A stretch of 64,000 bases of DNA from Mauremys mutica (GCF_020497125.1 NC_059084.1:31774203-31838202), one strand, 5' to 3'; shown: positions 47,980 through 59,891, counted from the stretch's first letter. Numbers and translations: made by a program. The notes: generated from the letters alone by a model not told the origin.

Positions 47980-48260
47980 AGACCCATTCATGATCACACA
48001 AGGAATAATAAACAACAAGATAAAAACATTTGCAGATGACTCAGAGCTATTAACTGTGAGGAATGTCAACCCGACCTAACCAAGGTAGGTGAATGGGCAA
48101 GCAGAGGGCAGATGCAATTCAGCATGCAAAGGGCATGCACACTGAAGGAAATAATACACAACTATTCACAGCTTACTAGGTTCTAAATTAAAAGGAACAA
48201 CTCAGAAAAAAGTCTAGGGCATCAGTGCAGGTGGCTCAATGAAGAACACCGCACAACCTT
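47980..48260 (+). mobile_element. L2/CR1-like LINE reverse transcriptase fossil
   Basis: The text aaaacatttgcagatgactc encodes KTFADDS, the catalytic FADD box, followed by WANRG-like and MQFSMQR blocks typical of L2/CR1 ORF2. The copy is short and broken. Confidence 0.55.
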
Positions 48261-48504
48261 AATTCAGCCCCCTCATGCATATGCATTAGGATACGGCTTT
48301 TAATTACATACTCATCTACTATTTTTTCCACAGGATTCCTGCCCCAGTGAGCGTACAGGATGGACGGTGCTCACTGCATGGGCCGCTATATAATATTTTG
48401 TTCTATCCTCGTTGTTTAATGAGTGGCCCTGGGGTTCATTTTATTGCGTATTATTCAAAAGGTGCTCTGAGGACAGAGCTATTCATTTCCTTGTAAGTTT
48501 TTCT

Positions 48505-48640
48505 ATCATGCTCATCGCTATAGTATCTGAGTGCTTCACAAACATTACAAAATGTATTTTCATAACTCCCCTGTGAGGTGAGGGAGTATTATCCCCATTT
48601 TACAGACGGGGAACTAATGCTCAGAGAGATTAAGGTTAAC
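48505..48640 (-). mobile_element. MIR-like SINE fragment
   Basis: The phrases gagtgcttcacaaacattac, ttatccccattttacagacg and gggaactaatgctcagagag are a reversed MIR/CORE-SINE. A similar text continues at about 49805-49915 (agtgacttgtccagcac), perhaps one copy split by later insertions. Confidence 0.45.
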
Positions 48641-49238
48641 AGTGTCCACTAACTTTGGGTGCCCATTTGAGGTGACCAAGACCTGTTTTTTCCACAGCAC
48701 AGTTCACCAGCGCCGGAACCAGAAGTGTTCAGGTCACAAAGTTGAACACTCAAAAGTTAGGAAATGCCAGAGGCAACCATATGCGCGGTGGGAAAAACAT
48801 GATCATACTGCTAAAGGTCAAGATACACTATGACACGAGATCAGATGCATTCCTAGCTATCCATAGCAATCCTAAATAATTGCATGATCAAAATTGCATT
48901 AAGTTTACACATTTTGCTTAATAGATTTTGTATTGCTTCTATCTGCCACAGCCTGATGATGGCATTCGTTAGGTTTTCTAAAAATAAACAAATAGATTTT
49001 TGATATTTTATTTTTTATAAAACATTACAAAAAATCATTTATATAATTCTCTTCTATGGGACATGTTTACCTCCTAACAAAGTTGTTTATCGTTATTTTT
49101 ATTTATTTTGCAGACGCCTTTTTCCAAGGAGATTTACAATTTAGGGTTACAATTGTTAAAATATGCATTATATAGAAACAAGGACAATTCGGCTGTAATG
49201 TTACAGAACTGCAAGTTACAATTCAATAAATACTAATA

Positions 49239-49411
49239 AACCTCTACCCCGATATAACACTGTCCTCAGGAGCCAAAAAATCTTACCGTGTTATAGGTGA
49301 AACCGCGTTATATTGAACTTGGTTTGATTTGCCGGAGTGCGCAGCCCTGCCCCCCCGGAACGCTGCTTTACCACGTTATATCCAAATTTGTGTTATATCG
49401 GGGTAGAGGTG
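49239..49411. mobile_element. 173-bp hAT-type MITE with perfect 8-bp target duplication
   Basis: Ends aacctctaccccgatataac and gttatatcggggtagaggtg are inverted over about 19 of 20 bases. TACTAATA flanks it at 49231-49238 and 49412-49419, an exact 8-bp duplication. No coding capacity. Confidence 0.85.
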
Positions 49412-50010
49412 TACTAATAGTGCAGCATTAATAGTGGAATATCTGCAGTAAAATGATAAATGCAAGGGAAGTACAATACATGGAAGTGCAAAAATAAAAT
49501 GCAGTCCGATGTTTATAACTAAAGTTGTCTTTTTTTTTGTTTCTTCATGTTATAATTATACCTTAAATATTATAATGTGGCTACATTTTGCATTCTGGTT
49601 ATTTACATTACACTCTGTGGGATTTTTAAATAGTATTTTAATTCCCCCGTCACTTTGGCCTTGGCCCCTCCACTTCTACAAAGGTTCCGGCGCCCTTAGC
49701 ACAGATCCCACTGGCTTCAATTGCAGCTGTGGGTGCTCACCACTTTTGAAAACCAGACCCAGGGTCTCAAATTGGGCACCCAGAAAATGAGGAAAACGTA
49801 ATCGGTGACCACTAGCTCAGTTTAAGTGACTTGTCCAGCACCACACATTAACTCTGTGGTTGAATCAGGACCAGTTCTCCAGGGCACTGTGTAACTGCCT
49901 TAGCCATGAGACTGAACTCACTCTTCGTATAATCCCCTGCCTGATTCACTGCACACCCTGCAAGTTCTGCCAACAGATGAGGTAGAATGACAACAGATAA
50001 CTGCCTCCTT

Positions 50011-51582
50011 TACTCCTAAGGGCATTCTGCGCCAAAAAAATAAAAATTCTGCACCAAAAAAATAAAAATTCTGTGCACAATATTTTAAAATTCTGCAAAT
50101 TGTCAAATAAATGTGGAGGCTCCAGCATGGCATTGGGGAGCACAGGCCACTGGTTGCACAGAGGTGGGAGATCATTGTGAACCCCTCCACATACCCCTGG
50201 GACACAAGACTCAGTAGGGAGGCTGCACCCAACCCTGACACAGCGCAAGGTCCGGGCCTGCCCCAGAAACACCCCTGGGCCTTGCCCCTCCGTGCCAGAT
50301 GCACAAGGTGTGGGCAGGCAGGCTCAGCAAGGCAGCTGTGATACTCTGTATCTTGGGGGAACTCCCTGCACCCCCATGTTTATCCTTATAATATGATTGT
50401 CTGGTATCCAATGCAAAGTTTGCCATGTCGGTGTTTTCGGAAGGCTCGCGATGCATTGAGCATTGTTGTTATAGTAATGTTATAGGCTGTAATTTCATGT
50501 ATATAGTTATGAGGCTGAAAGTGTGTCCTCATGGCTTAAAACAAGCCCAGGCAAAACTCTCCAGGAACTGAAGGGCAGTTCACATATCATCAGTGCATGT
50601 ACGGGACAAACCCAGCCCAGCCTCACAGGAACAAAGGACACTGGCCTAGGCAACAACAAAGGATTTGTTGGACTCTCAAGTGAGTCACCCCCCACCCCCG
50701 GCCAGTTTGGGACTGCGATGATGTAATGCTCACCTGACTCTGAAGGGGGGGTGGGGCAAAGCCAAGACAGAAGAAAGAACATGATAAAAGGGAGAGACGT
50801 TTGCCATGCTCTTCCTCTCTTTTCCACCTCCATCTACAGACCCCACCACCACCACCAAGCGACTGAAGCACTGATCAAAGGGGTTTGGGGCTCAGTGGTG
50901 GGGGGGTCTGGGTGTGGGGGGCTCAGTAGGGGGGTCCAGATGCTGGAGGGGTGGGGCTCAGTGGGGTGGGGCTCTCGGTGCAGCTGGTTGGGGCTTGGTC
51001 AGGTGGGGATGCAGGTGGCTTGTCGGGGTGGTCTAGGTGCAGGGGGAGTGGGAGTGGGGTACATCGGGGGGGGTGATGCTCAGTGGGAGGGTCTGGGTAT
51101 GAGGGGGTCTGGATGCATGGGTGCTGGGCAGATGGGGGAGCATCTCCCTGTACAGTGGCCCCTCCCCCTGCAATTGAGGAGTGATGAGTGCAGGAAGCAC
51201 GGGAGGGGGGGCAGGAGTTTGCAGAGCTTCCTACAGCTGGGGGAGAAATCTGGGGGTGGGTTTGACACAGCCCCAGATGTCATGCAGGGGAAGAGAAAGT
51301 CCCATCCTCCCCAGTCCATCTGGGACCAGCAACTGAGCCTGACGCAGGGTAGGGGCCACCATCAGGGTCTTCCTCAGTCTCGCCCCCTATCCCACAGTGA
51401 TTTACCTCTCTGCTGGCTGCTCTGGGTACCCGAAACATACTGCTGGGGAGGGTCGCATGACTGTTATTGTGGCTTCTCTTTGCTTCCCCATCAGAAAGTC
51501 ATTTTTCTGCAGGGAAGCAAAGAAATCTGCAGGGGACATAAATTATGCATGTGCACAGTGGCGCAGAATTCCCCCAGGAGTA
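50011..51582. mobile_element. Nonautonomous DNA element with G-rich interior
   Basis: Ends tactcctaagggcattctgc (50011) and gcgcagaattcccccaggag(ta) (51582) are imperfect inverted repeats around tgcgcca/tggcgca. CTCCTT lies next to both ends, a possible partial target duplication. The middle (about 50880-51130) is an imperfect G-rich array built on ggggctcagtgggggggtct-like units. The 295-codon plus ORF 50751-51638 follows this array and is not supported as a gene. Confidence 0.55.
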
Positions 51583-51658
51583 CTCCTTCACGGCACAACC
51601 CTGATACATTCCCAGAGCAGATCCATCCTGTGCACTGAATGAGAGGGGAAAAAATAGT

Positions 51659-52281
51659 ATAGTAGATCCTCAGAGTTACGAACTGACCAGTCAACCACAT
51701 AGCTCATTTGGAACTAGAAGTACGCAATCAGGCATCAGCAGAGACGGGGGGGGGAGAAGCAATTACAGTACAGAACTGTCTTAAACATAAATTACTAAAA
51801 TATAAAGGGCAGTTGACAATGAAACTATTTCTGTTCTTGTTTCATTTAAATTAAGATGGTTAAAAACCACATTTTTCTTCTTCATAGTAAAGTTTCAAAG
51901 CTGTATTAAGTCAATGTTCAGTTGTAAACTTTTGAAAGAACAACCATAATGTATTATTCAGCGTTATGAACATTCTCCATTCCCAAGGGGTTCGTAACTC
52001 TTGAGGTTGTACTTTTTTCAGAGTAGCAGCTGTGTTAGTCTGTATCCGCAAAAAGAACAGGAGTACTTGTGGCACCTTAGAGACTAACAAATTTATTTCA
52101 GCATAAGTATGCATACTTTCACCTTTTCATGTTCTCTGTATGTATAAATATCTCCTGTCTGTGTGTTCCATTCTATGCATCCGAAGAAGTGAGCTGTAAC
52201 CCACAAAAGCTTATGCTGAAATAAATTTGTTAGTCTCTAAGGTGCCACAAGTACTCCTGTTCTTTTTGAGGTTGTACTGTA
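51659..52281. mobile_element. MITE with cctcagagttacgaac termini, split by a Penelope-like insertion
   Basis: The left end tagtagatcctcagagttac and the right end (ggttcgtaactcttgaggtt...actgta) are inverted repeats. A fold-back insertion (52014-52265) separates the right end into two parts and duplicates TTGAGGTTGTACT. The termini remind of Tigger-type mariner MITEs, but the superfamily is not certain. Confidence 0.55.
52014..52265 (+). mobile_element. Penelope-like fold-back insertion with 13-bp target duplication
   Basis: TTGAGGTTGTACT at 52001-52013 and 52266-52278 is a perfect 13-bp duplication. The left arm (minus, full) starts cagagtagcagctgtgttag; the right arm (plus) begins near atccgaagaagtgagctg and ends gtactcctgttcttttt, shorter at its tail. 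The hammerhead-like core is decayed here (CCGAAGA, AAAA in place of GAAA). A spacer with tatgcatactttcacc separates the arms. Confidence 0.68.
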
Positions 52282-54150
52282 TGTGATCATGTAACTAAAG
52301 ACTGTATCATAATGCTTATGCACATGGGGGGGAAATTAAGGTTGCCTCTGGCATTTCCTAACTTTTGAGTGTTCAACTTTGCGACCTGAACACTTAACAT
52401 CTTTTTGTTAAATGTAGTTTCTGACATTTCTAAAACTTAAAAATTGTAAGGTTTGTTTCTTCATCACATAGAACCACAGTGACCTCTGAGCACCAGTCAT
52501 CTTTAGATCCACAGCACAGTCCTCTATCAGTAGTGCTAATGGAGTAACTGGTAGCAGTAGTAGCTTGTCATCCTCTTTGTGGACCAGCCACTAATGGGGG
52601 ATGAGGTACCTGATGATATGTGCTGATAGCAGTGGAACGTGGAGACTCAGGAATAGCGAGTTCAGTCCCAGGTTCTGTAAACAGTCATGGATTCTTCTGC
52701 CCCAATCTCCCGATCTCTCCCTGTCCTCTTCTGCTCCTAATTCACTCTCCCCAGACCCTGCCCCCTCTTCTACTATCGAACTCCTCCTGTCCATGGTTCC
52801 TCCCCACTCCATGGCTCCTGCTCATCCTCCCCTGCTTTGTTCCTATCCCTCATCCCAGTTGTCTGCATCACTTTGCTCCTGTTCCCCACTTTTCAGTTCC
52901 TTCCCAGTGCCCTGTATTCTCTGCCATCACCCTACCCTATTCCTAGCCCCTCTGCATTCCAGTCAGGCTGCTTTCTCCTCCTTCAGGCTACCTGGGCACC
53001 AGCAGGAAAGCCACTCTCTGCTGTCAGTTCCTGTCCCCTGTGCCACTACAGCACCTGGCAGCTAGGAGCAGCAATTGCAGGGAAAGTCATGCTTAGCCCC
53101 TGTGGGATGGAGCTTCCTCTGTGAGGATGGCACATGCAGTCTGGTAGGCACTGCGAGAGGATGGAGCATGCCCAGTACAGATAGAATCATAAGGGAACTT
53201 AGCAGCCAAACTCTAACAAGTCTCTATTGAGCATGTGCAAAATGAGATTTCGCTGGGACTTATAATTTGGCCAAAATTGGGTGTATTTTCTCAAGGACAG
53301 CACAAGGCACATCCTTGACACCAAGTCCCTTCTCCAAAGCCTGGAGGCACTAGAGTGTCTCAAAGGAAAAGGGAAGTTGTTGTTTTTTTTTAACATGGGC
53401 AAAAATAACATTTTCTCAACCCTACTCTGAGACATAGCTGAACTGTTTTAGCTGAAACTTTAAAACAAAAACAACAAAAACATCCCTACATGAGAAATTT
53501 CAGCCCAAATAGTTTCAGTTTGTCAAAGTTATGAGCAACTGAAACCAGGGTCTTATAACAGGAAGCGCTGGGCAACCTTAACTAAAAGGCAGCACTGCCA
53601 GCCCCCAGAGAATAATGCTCCAGACAGAGCACAGCCTGGAGCAGCCAAAGGACAGCAGTCTCTCATACAGACAGGAGACTCATGTTGCAGAGGGCCTGCT
53701 GCTCTGGTGACACTGGGACAGAGAAAGCACAGCAGCAGCAACAGCAGCAGCCGCCCCAGCCCATTGCACTGGCCAAGAGGAGCTAAACACTGCTTCCTCC
53801 ATTGCTGGCTATCACAGCCCCACTGGCAAAATGAGCTCCATTCTCCACAGAGCTCAGCATGCTGCCTCTGTAGCCTTTCCTGCCCCTCTGGACTGGGAAG
53901 GAGGGACAGAATGAGAAGCTCCCACCCCACCTGAGGCTAAACTCGTTGTATCCTAGGTTTTGAGAGCAAACCCCCTCCAACACTTCAAACCTGTAGATCA
54001 CCCAGGCACCTCAATCTCATTAACCTCCGAACCCGTGACAACAAATTATTCTCCCGTTAGAGAACATGCATGAGTAACTTCAGGGAGAAAGCAGCTTTTC
54101 TGAGGAAGCTGCAAGGGATGGCAGGGGGTAAAGGGAGTGGGATGGACTGA

Positions 54151-54738
54151 GGGTTGGTCTACAGTGCAACTAAAAGCCTGCGGCTGGCCAGTGCCAGCTT
54201 ACTCAGGCTCGCAGAACTTAGGCTATGGGCGAACATTCGGGCTCAGGTTGGAGCCCAGGCTCTAGGACAGGGGTCGGCAACCTTCCAGAAGTGGTGTGCT
54301 GAGTCTTCATTTATTCACTCTAATTTAAGGTTTTGTGTGCCAGTGGTACATTTTAACGTTTTTAGACGGACTCTTTCTATAAGTCTATAATATATAACTA
54401 AATGATTGTTGTATGTAAAGTAAATAAGGTTTTTAAAATGTTTAAGAAACTTCATTTAAAATTAAATTAAAATGCAGAGCCCCCCGGACCAGTGGCCAGG
54501 ATCCAGGCAGTGTGAGTGCCACTGAAAATCAGCTTGTGTGCCGCCTTTGGCACGTGTGCCATAGGTTGCCTACCCCTCCTCTAGGACCTTGCAAGGTGGG
54601 AGGATCCCAGAGCTCAGGCTGCAGTCCCAGCCTTAAGTCTACACTGCAATTACCCAGCCCCACAGCCCGAGCCCCACAAGCCTGAGCCAGCTGGCATGGG
54701 CCAGCCATGGGTGTCTAATTGCAGCATAGACATACCTT
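54151..54738. mobile_element. MITE with gtctaca-type termini, host of a nested hAT MITE
   Basis: Ends gggttggtctacagtgcaac and gcagcatagacatacctt are inverted; inner phrases cctgcggctggccagtgcca and tggcatgggccagccatggg pair as well. Related to 60682-60900. It is interrupted at 54268-54578. Confidence 0.65.
54268..54578. mobile_element. hAT MITE, nested, perfect 8-bp target duplication
   Basis: CTCTAGGA at 54260-54267 and 54579-54586 is an exact duplication. Ends caggggtcggcaaccttcc and ataggttgcctacccctc are inverted. Same family as the larger element at 45248-47002, with matching text gtggtgtgctgagtcttcat. Confidence 0.88.
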
Positions 54739-56639
54739 GAGTTACTGAGATTATAATGGTAAAATGGGGACTCAACCACACAATTACTGTGTGTAACTGA
54801 CACACAGAACCTGATATTACTTTAGGTGCCAGTTGTTTTCACAGGTGCACTCCCACAAAGACAACCTCATCTTGAAGCAAAAAGCTGTAGAGCCTCAGAA
54901 TAAGAATGGAAAGTTACGCATCTAAGGCAGTGACATTTTTAAACATATGGCATTAGCAAAATAATGGCCTTCTGTCTTGTTAAGTTTAAAGGCTGCCAGT
55001 CATTGATAAGCCAAGACACAGAGCCCCTTGAAAACCCATACAACCCACTGACATAGTTTAGAAAGGAATTGGCTATTTCTCCATCAGCAAAGTCCACTAG
55101 ACACTGGTGGTTAAATGCATCAAACAAAGATAACCCTGTTTTCATCACAACGTTCCTATGCTGGTTCAGTCTTCAGGCAATCTCTCAGGTTGCAGCTGTC
55201 CCTGTCTGCTTTGTTAAAAAAAATTAAGTAGGAACAAATGCAGAGGAGCTCTTGAAAGTATTAACTGTCCAAGCCTATTAAGTGTGACTCAAGTTAGCCA
55301 CTACAATGCTGGGATAGTACAGGAATCTGGCAACGAGCCAGAGTCAATAAGAAACGTACAGAGTCCACAGAGGACCAAATCTCAACTGCTCTGATCACAG
55401 CCCAAAGGAGAACAGCTGGTTCAAGAAAGAGCTCTGTATGGAGGGAATGGGTCACTTCTTGTGATTTTCTCCAGTCCCCACACACTTTTCCTGGGGCAGG
55501 GAAGGGAGTGGGAGTAAACCAACACTTGAAAACCTAGTAAAAAAGCTCATGATGTGTCTATGAAATTCAATATAAACTCATCATAACTGATTCACTTCAG
55601 AAACACTTTTCTTCTGCATACATAATGAGCTGAACACATTGCCCAAAACGAAAACAAAAAGTACAGTTCTGTAGATGAAACACAATATACAATAAGGCCC
55701 CAACCTAACTAGTTAGGCCCCTGCCATCTTTGTATTTGCCCTTAGATACCTGTACACTTTTATCAGTTTATTTGTTTTTTCAGCACCTAGCCTGTGGCAA
55801 AGCTCAGACCAATGCTAAAAACACATTCAATTGATGCTGAGTGGGCTAGAAAGAAGTGAAAATTGAAAAGAACCCATTTAGTCTTCTTTGATTTTACTGC
55901 CGCAGATTTCCAGCATTTTGATGCAATAACCAGTAGAACAATTTCCTTTACAAACAATGGCCCAGATTCAGAAGCACGTGCTTAAATGCTGTCTTGAGTA
56001 GAGGTATATTCCTGAATCAGCGGCACAGATATGAAATAGAAATGTGGAGCCTGAATTTTAAATGCTATAAGAGAAGAAAGCTGTGGAATGTAATCCTATA
56101 TTTCAGCTTCCGCCTCCTGTTCTAGGTAGATCCTACGACCCTGTAAATGGCATCAGCTAGTAGGGCAAAGTAATGGAGAAGTTCTTCTCTGAAACTTTTA
56201 ATTAATTTATTTATTTTGTCCTTGTGGGTTCCAGTTCTTTGTCATTAATTAGATCAAGCAGCTCTCCAGAGAGACTGTGATGGTAGTATCATCTTACATC
56301 AAGTCTCTCCGACACTTCATTCAAATCCTTTTGTAACTTTAGAGCCTTTCGTCTCATATTTTGTAAAATGTGTGGTATGTTTGGTATTTTAAATCAAACA
56401 CTGCCTCATGCTCAGTACAAATTTCAACAGTCTATGGTAGCTGCATGCAAGTGTAGAGAATCTTCCTGAGAGTCATTGGGAAACTGGGAAATTACTCTTT
56501 ATTTCAGTTCAACAAACATGAGGCTGATGGTGGTTGAAGACAAGGTACTATGGACTTGTAGGACTAGTTGTTTCTCAGTGAGCATTACGTCTCCTGAACA
56601 CCCAGATGCCAGAAGCTTTGGATGGTTGCAGACGAGTTC
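54739..56639. other. Unassigned AT-rich sequence
   Basis: No gene, RNA or repeat recognised. Confidence 0.45.
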
Positions 56640-57190
56640 TCATCATTTTAATTTTATTTCTGTTGTCAATGCAAGTGTCAAAGACCTCCTTGTCACACTT
56701 TTCTCTGCATTCTTGGAAGCACCTTCAGCAAGCTGAACACAATGTTCTGTGGTTTTCTTTTTGGACACAGAATCAATAGTATAAGTAGGGAAACATTCGC
56801 CCCTGCGTGGTTGGAATCTTGTAGCCATTATCAACTCAGTGACCAATCATATTGTATTAGTGTCAATGTTGATTCCTTTAATTCTTCCTCTGATTTTCCC
56901 CTCCATTTTCACACTTGCAGCTACTAGTAATGGGCTTGCAAGTTTACATGGGCGTGGAGGACTATATTGAAGGCAAAGAGCTCCAATCCTTTCTTTACAT
57001 TGTTCATTCTGTGCTACCCTGAAGGAGAAGTAAAAGAGCTTTTCAGCTTTCTTATCAAGTTCAAATCTTCGTCTTTCAGTTGTTTCTATGGCATAATCCT
57101 CAAGTGACCTTTGCTATTTTTGGGTGTTGAAGACAGACTGCTTCTGACTGAAGCTGATGTTCAAGGGCTGCTGGAAGCCCTGACGCTATC
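56640..57190 (-). pseudogene. Unidentified coding-like fossil (possible processed pseudogene)
   Basis: On the minus strand several protein-like blocks follow each other across stops: RRFELDKKAEKLFYFSFRVA, then a CKERIGALCLQYSPPRPCKL-like block, and in the 56643-56846 frame CFPTYTIDSVSKKKTTEHCV and LAEGASKNAEKSVTRRS. Residue use (Lys, Glu, Arg rich, few rare residues) looks like nuclear-protein or transposase coding. I cannot name a family. No splice sites were sought successfully, and no poly(A) tail is evident. It may be chance. Confidence 0.3.
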
Positions 57191-57880
57191 ATTGAGGACA
57201 GAAGGAGCTGCACGTCTCAGGACCTCTGAAGAATTAGGCTGATATTTAAGTGACTTCTTTTCAGCACCTACATTTGAAAACGGCCTTTTTAAAATTATTG
57301 TTAAAAGCTAAAGCTATACAGGGGCTGAAGGAGCTACGAGAAAAGTCCTGGTCCAGTAGGCCACAGCAACGGGCTGAGTCCAAGCCAGGTGGGCCCAGTG
57401 AGGTGAAACACCTTGCAGAGCTGGGAGTGGCTCCAAGCTCTATCTGCAGAACATTAGGATGTAACCTCTTAGAGCTTAGGACTTAGGCTTTCATAATGGG
57501 AATCGTTTTTCTGAAGCCAAGAGAGGCTGGTCTTGGGAAGGTGCTTCAGGATAGCTCTGGGGCTCTCTCCCCCACAGGCCTTACACCCTGGGATTCTGAA
57601 ATTCTGGCCATGGTGAGCCTCTCAGAGATGCTTCCTGCTCCTGAGGTTTGTACAAGTGCACTAACACAGGTGTTTTTCCCCAGAACTCACGGTTCTGTAT
57701 TTTCAACAGCTGTCAAAATGGTTAAACTGAACTTTGTGCTTGAGCAAAGGGTACAAAGTCAACAGTGTTAGATCAGCTGGGAACCAAGGCCAATGCGATG
57801 GATTGTTTGGGTCTCACTAGGCCACATTATGCTTAAATTGCTGCAGGTCTTTTCTCAACAAAACAAGAGCCAACCTAGCT

Positions 57881-58135
57881 CAGGGCTTGGCTACACTTAC
57901 AAATTTGCAGCGCTGCAGCAGGGTGTGAAAACACACCCTCTCCAGCGCTGCAAATTGCGGCGCTGCAAAGCGCCAGTGTAGTCAAAGCCCCAGCGCTGGG
58001 AGCGCGGCTCCCCACAGGGAGGTGGAGTACGGACAGCGCTGGGAGAGCTTTCTCCCAGCGCTGGCACTTTGACTACACTTAACGCTTCAAAGCGCTGCCG
58101 CGGCAGCGCTTTGAAGTGTAAGTGTAGCCAAAGCC
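57881..58135. mobile_element. hAT-like MITE rich in cagcgctg words
   Basis: Ends ggcttggctacacttac and gtaagtgtagccaaagc are inverted, with CTCAG on both sides. Repeated cagcgctg/agcgctgg words can form several internal hairpins. Short relative of 13798-14943. Confidence 0.7.
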
Positions 58136-59686
58136 TCAGTGTAAAGCCTTATGCTTGCTCTTCCAATCAGGCAGGGAAGTAAACACCATCTGTTTGTATT
58201 GTTCTGTATAAAATCAGGCTGGGTTTTCCTACTCAACAGCCCAGAGGGGGATGCTCCAACTCCACTTCACTTGAAGTAACTGCAGAGTGTGGAGTGGACT
58301 GGTGCAGCTAGGCAGGATCTCCACAACGCAAACTCCAGGAAATCCATGTGTCACTTCTCTCCAGGACTGATTTACAGTGATCCTATCCCCTGCATTGAGC
58401 ACACGAGGGAGAGGGCAAAGACACTTCCTAGCTACAGAGAATAGTTATTATTAGCCACACAACAAGTACAGATATTAGAAGCTATGCTGCAGCCGTTACA
58501 AGTTCCTGGCTGTGTCTTGATATTATCAGTTGTCATGACAGTAACTGCTGTACATGGTGGTAGTGATCAAGATGGAACACTAGGATTCTGAGAAGAAACA
58601 TTGCTTCCTCCAGGTTTCTCTCTGAATAAAAGACTAAATAACTGAAAAAAATACACAGCACAGCTGTAACAGATCAGACTCCTGGACCCTCTAGTCCAGA
58701 AACAAACCTCCTGCTGCTCAGATCAGACCACTGGTCTCTCTAATACAGTGTTTGTCTAGTTTTAATGCCCTCCTTCCATGCTACCCCTACAAAACCCCTA
58801 TCCCAGTACAGCAGACACCACCTGTAACACATGGCCAGAAAGGATTAAGCATCCTGCAGGATAAATGACCCAAATTCAACCGCTAGGGACATATAAGATA
58901 ATGTTTGTGGTTTTGTGTGTTTATATATATATACAGTTAGAGGTTAACAATGTAACCAAAGAGTTCCTGTCTATGCTGTTTTCTATTAATTCAGAGATCA
59001 AAAGGAGATCTTAACATTTAAATGAATTGTAAATATATTACTGGATTCATCTCTCTTTGAAATGTATAGCAAATCACCTGCGAATGGTGGAAAACAGGCA
59101 ATTGCCTTAAATTAATCCCTGTAGCTAATTACTGGTGATGCTTAAGAAATAGGTCTACTTCAAAGTCTCCATGATTGCCTATTGTTTGCCTAAGGACTCC
59201 ATGCTGTCAAGAGAATGCCTGGAACTATATAAAGGTGTCTTGGGTCCTGATCCTTTCATCTCAGATCTGCTTGATGCTTTATGCAGGGGCAGCCTGAGTC
59301 ATAAAACTGAGATCTCCAGTCCCACCTGGATCACCCTAAATATGAACATTGGACTATAACCTACGGACAAATTCTGAAAGAACTCTTTGCAACTACAAAG
59401 CTCACCATCTCTATTATGAATCTGATCTCAGAACTGTACTCATGTCTGTATGTATACTGATCTTTTAACCAATACACTCTCTCTACTTTTTTAATACATT
59501 TTAGTAGTTAATAACAATTGGCTGTAAGCGTGTATTTGGGTAAGATCTGAAATAGTCATTAACCTGGGAGGTAATGTGTCCGATCCTTTGGGATTGGTAG
59601 AACTTTCTTATATGATGAATAAGATTTTCAGTAATCCTCACCATATTTGACTTGGGTGTCTGGATGGAGGCCTAAGGCTGGGTTGC
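58136..59686. other. Unassigned sequence
   Basis: No gene or repeat recognised. Confidence 0.45.
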
Positions 59687-59698
59687 TTTAAGGAAACT

Positions 59699-59891
59699 AG
59701 TATCAGAGGGGTAGCCGTGTTAGTCTGGATCTGTAAAAGCAGCAAAGAATCCTGTGGCACCTTATAGACTAACAGACGTTTGGCAGCATGAGCTTTTGTG
59801 GGTGCATCTGAAGAAGTGGGTATTCACCCACGAAAGCTCATGCTGCCAAACGTCTGTTAGTCTAGAAGGTGCCACAGGATTCTTTGCTGCT
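59699..59891 (+). mobile_element. Penelope-like fold-back insertion with 12-bp target duplication and best hammerhead-like core
   Basis: TTTAAGGAAACT at 59687-59698 and 59892-59903 is a perfect duplication. The left arm (minus, full) begins agtatcagaggggtagccg; the right arm (plus) runs from catctgaagaag to ggattctttgctgctttt, lacking the last 30 bp or so. Arms pair over about 90 bases. In the right arm: CTGAAGA 59808-59814, hairpin gtgggt-attc-acccac, GAAA 59832-59835, then gctcatgct, which could form a 2-bp stem with a 4-base loop. The left arm stops inside the hairpin, so only the right arm has the whole core. Confidence 0.68.

Larger units (their letters stand above)
48726..52398. repeat. 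Inverted pair of about 55 bp, 3.6 kb apart
   Basis: gtgttcaggtcacaaagttg through ccagaggcaacc (48726-48778) recurs inverted at about 52341-52398 with one or two differences. They could be the ends of an old composite element or two independent copies of one repeat family. Confidence 0.6.

Noticed and set aside
50751..51638. 295-codon plus ORF
   Set aside because: It runs through the G-rich array of a MITE; Gly/Trp/Ser-rich low-complexity peptide without motifs.
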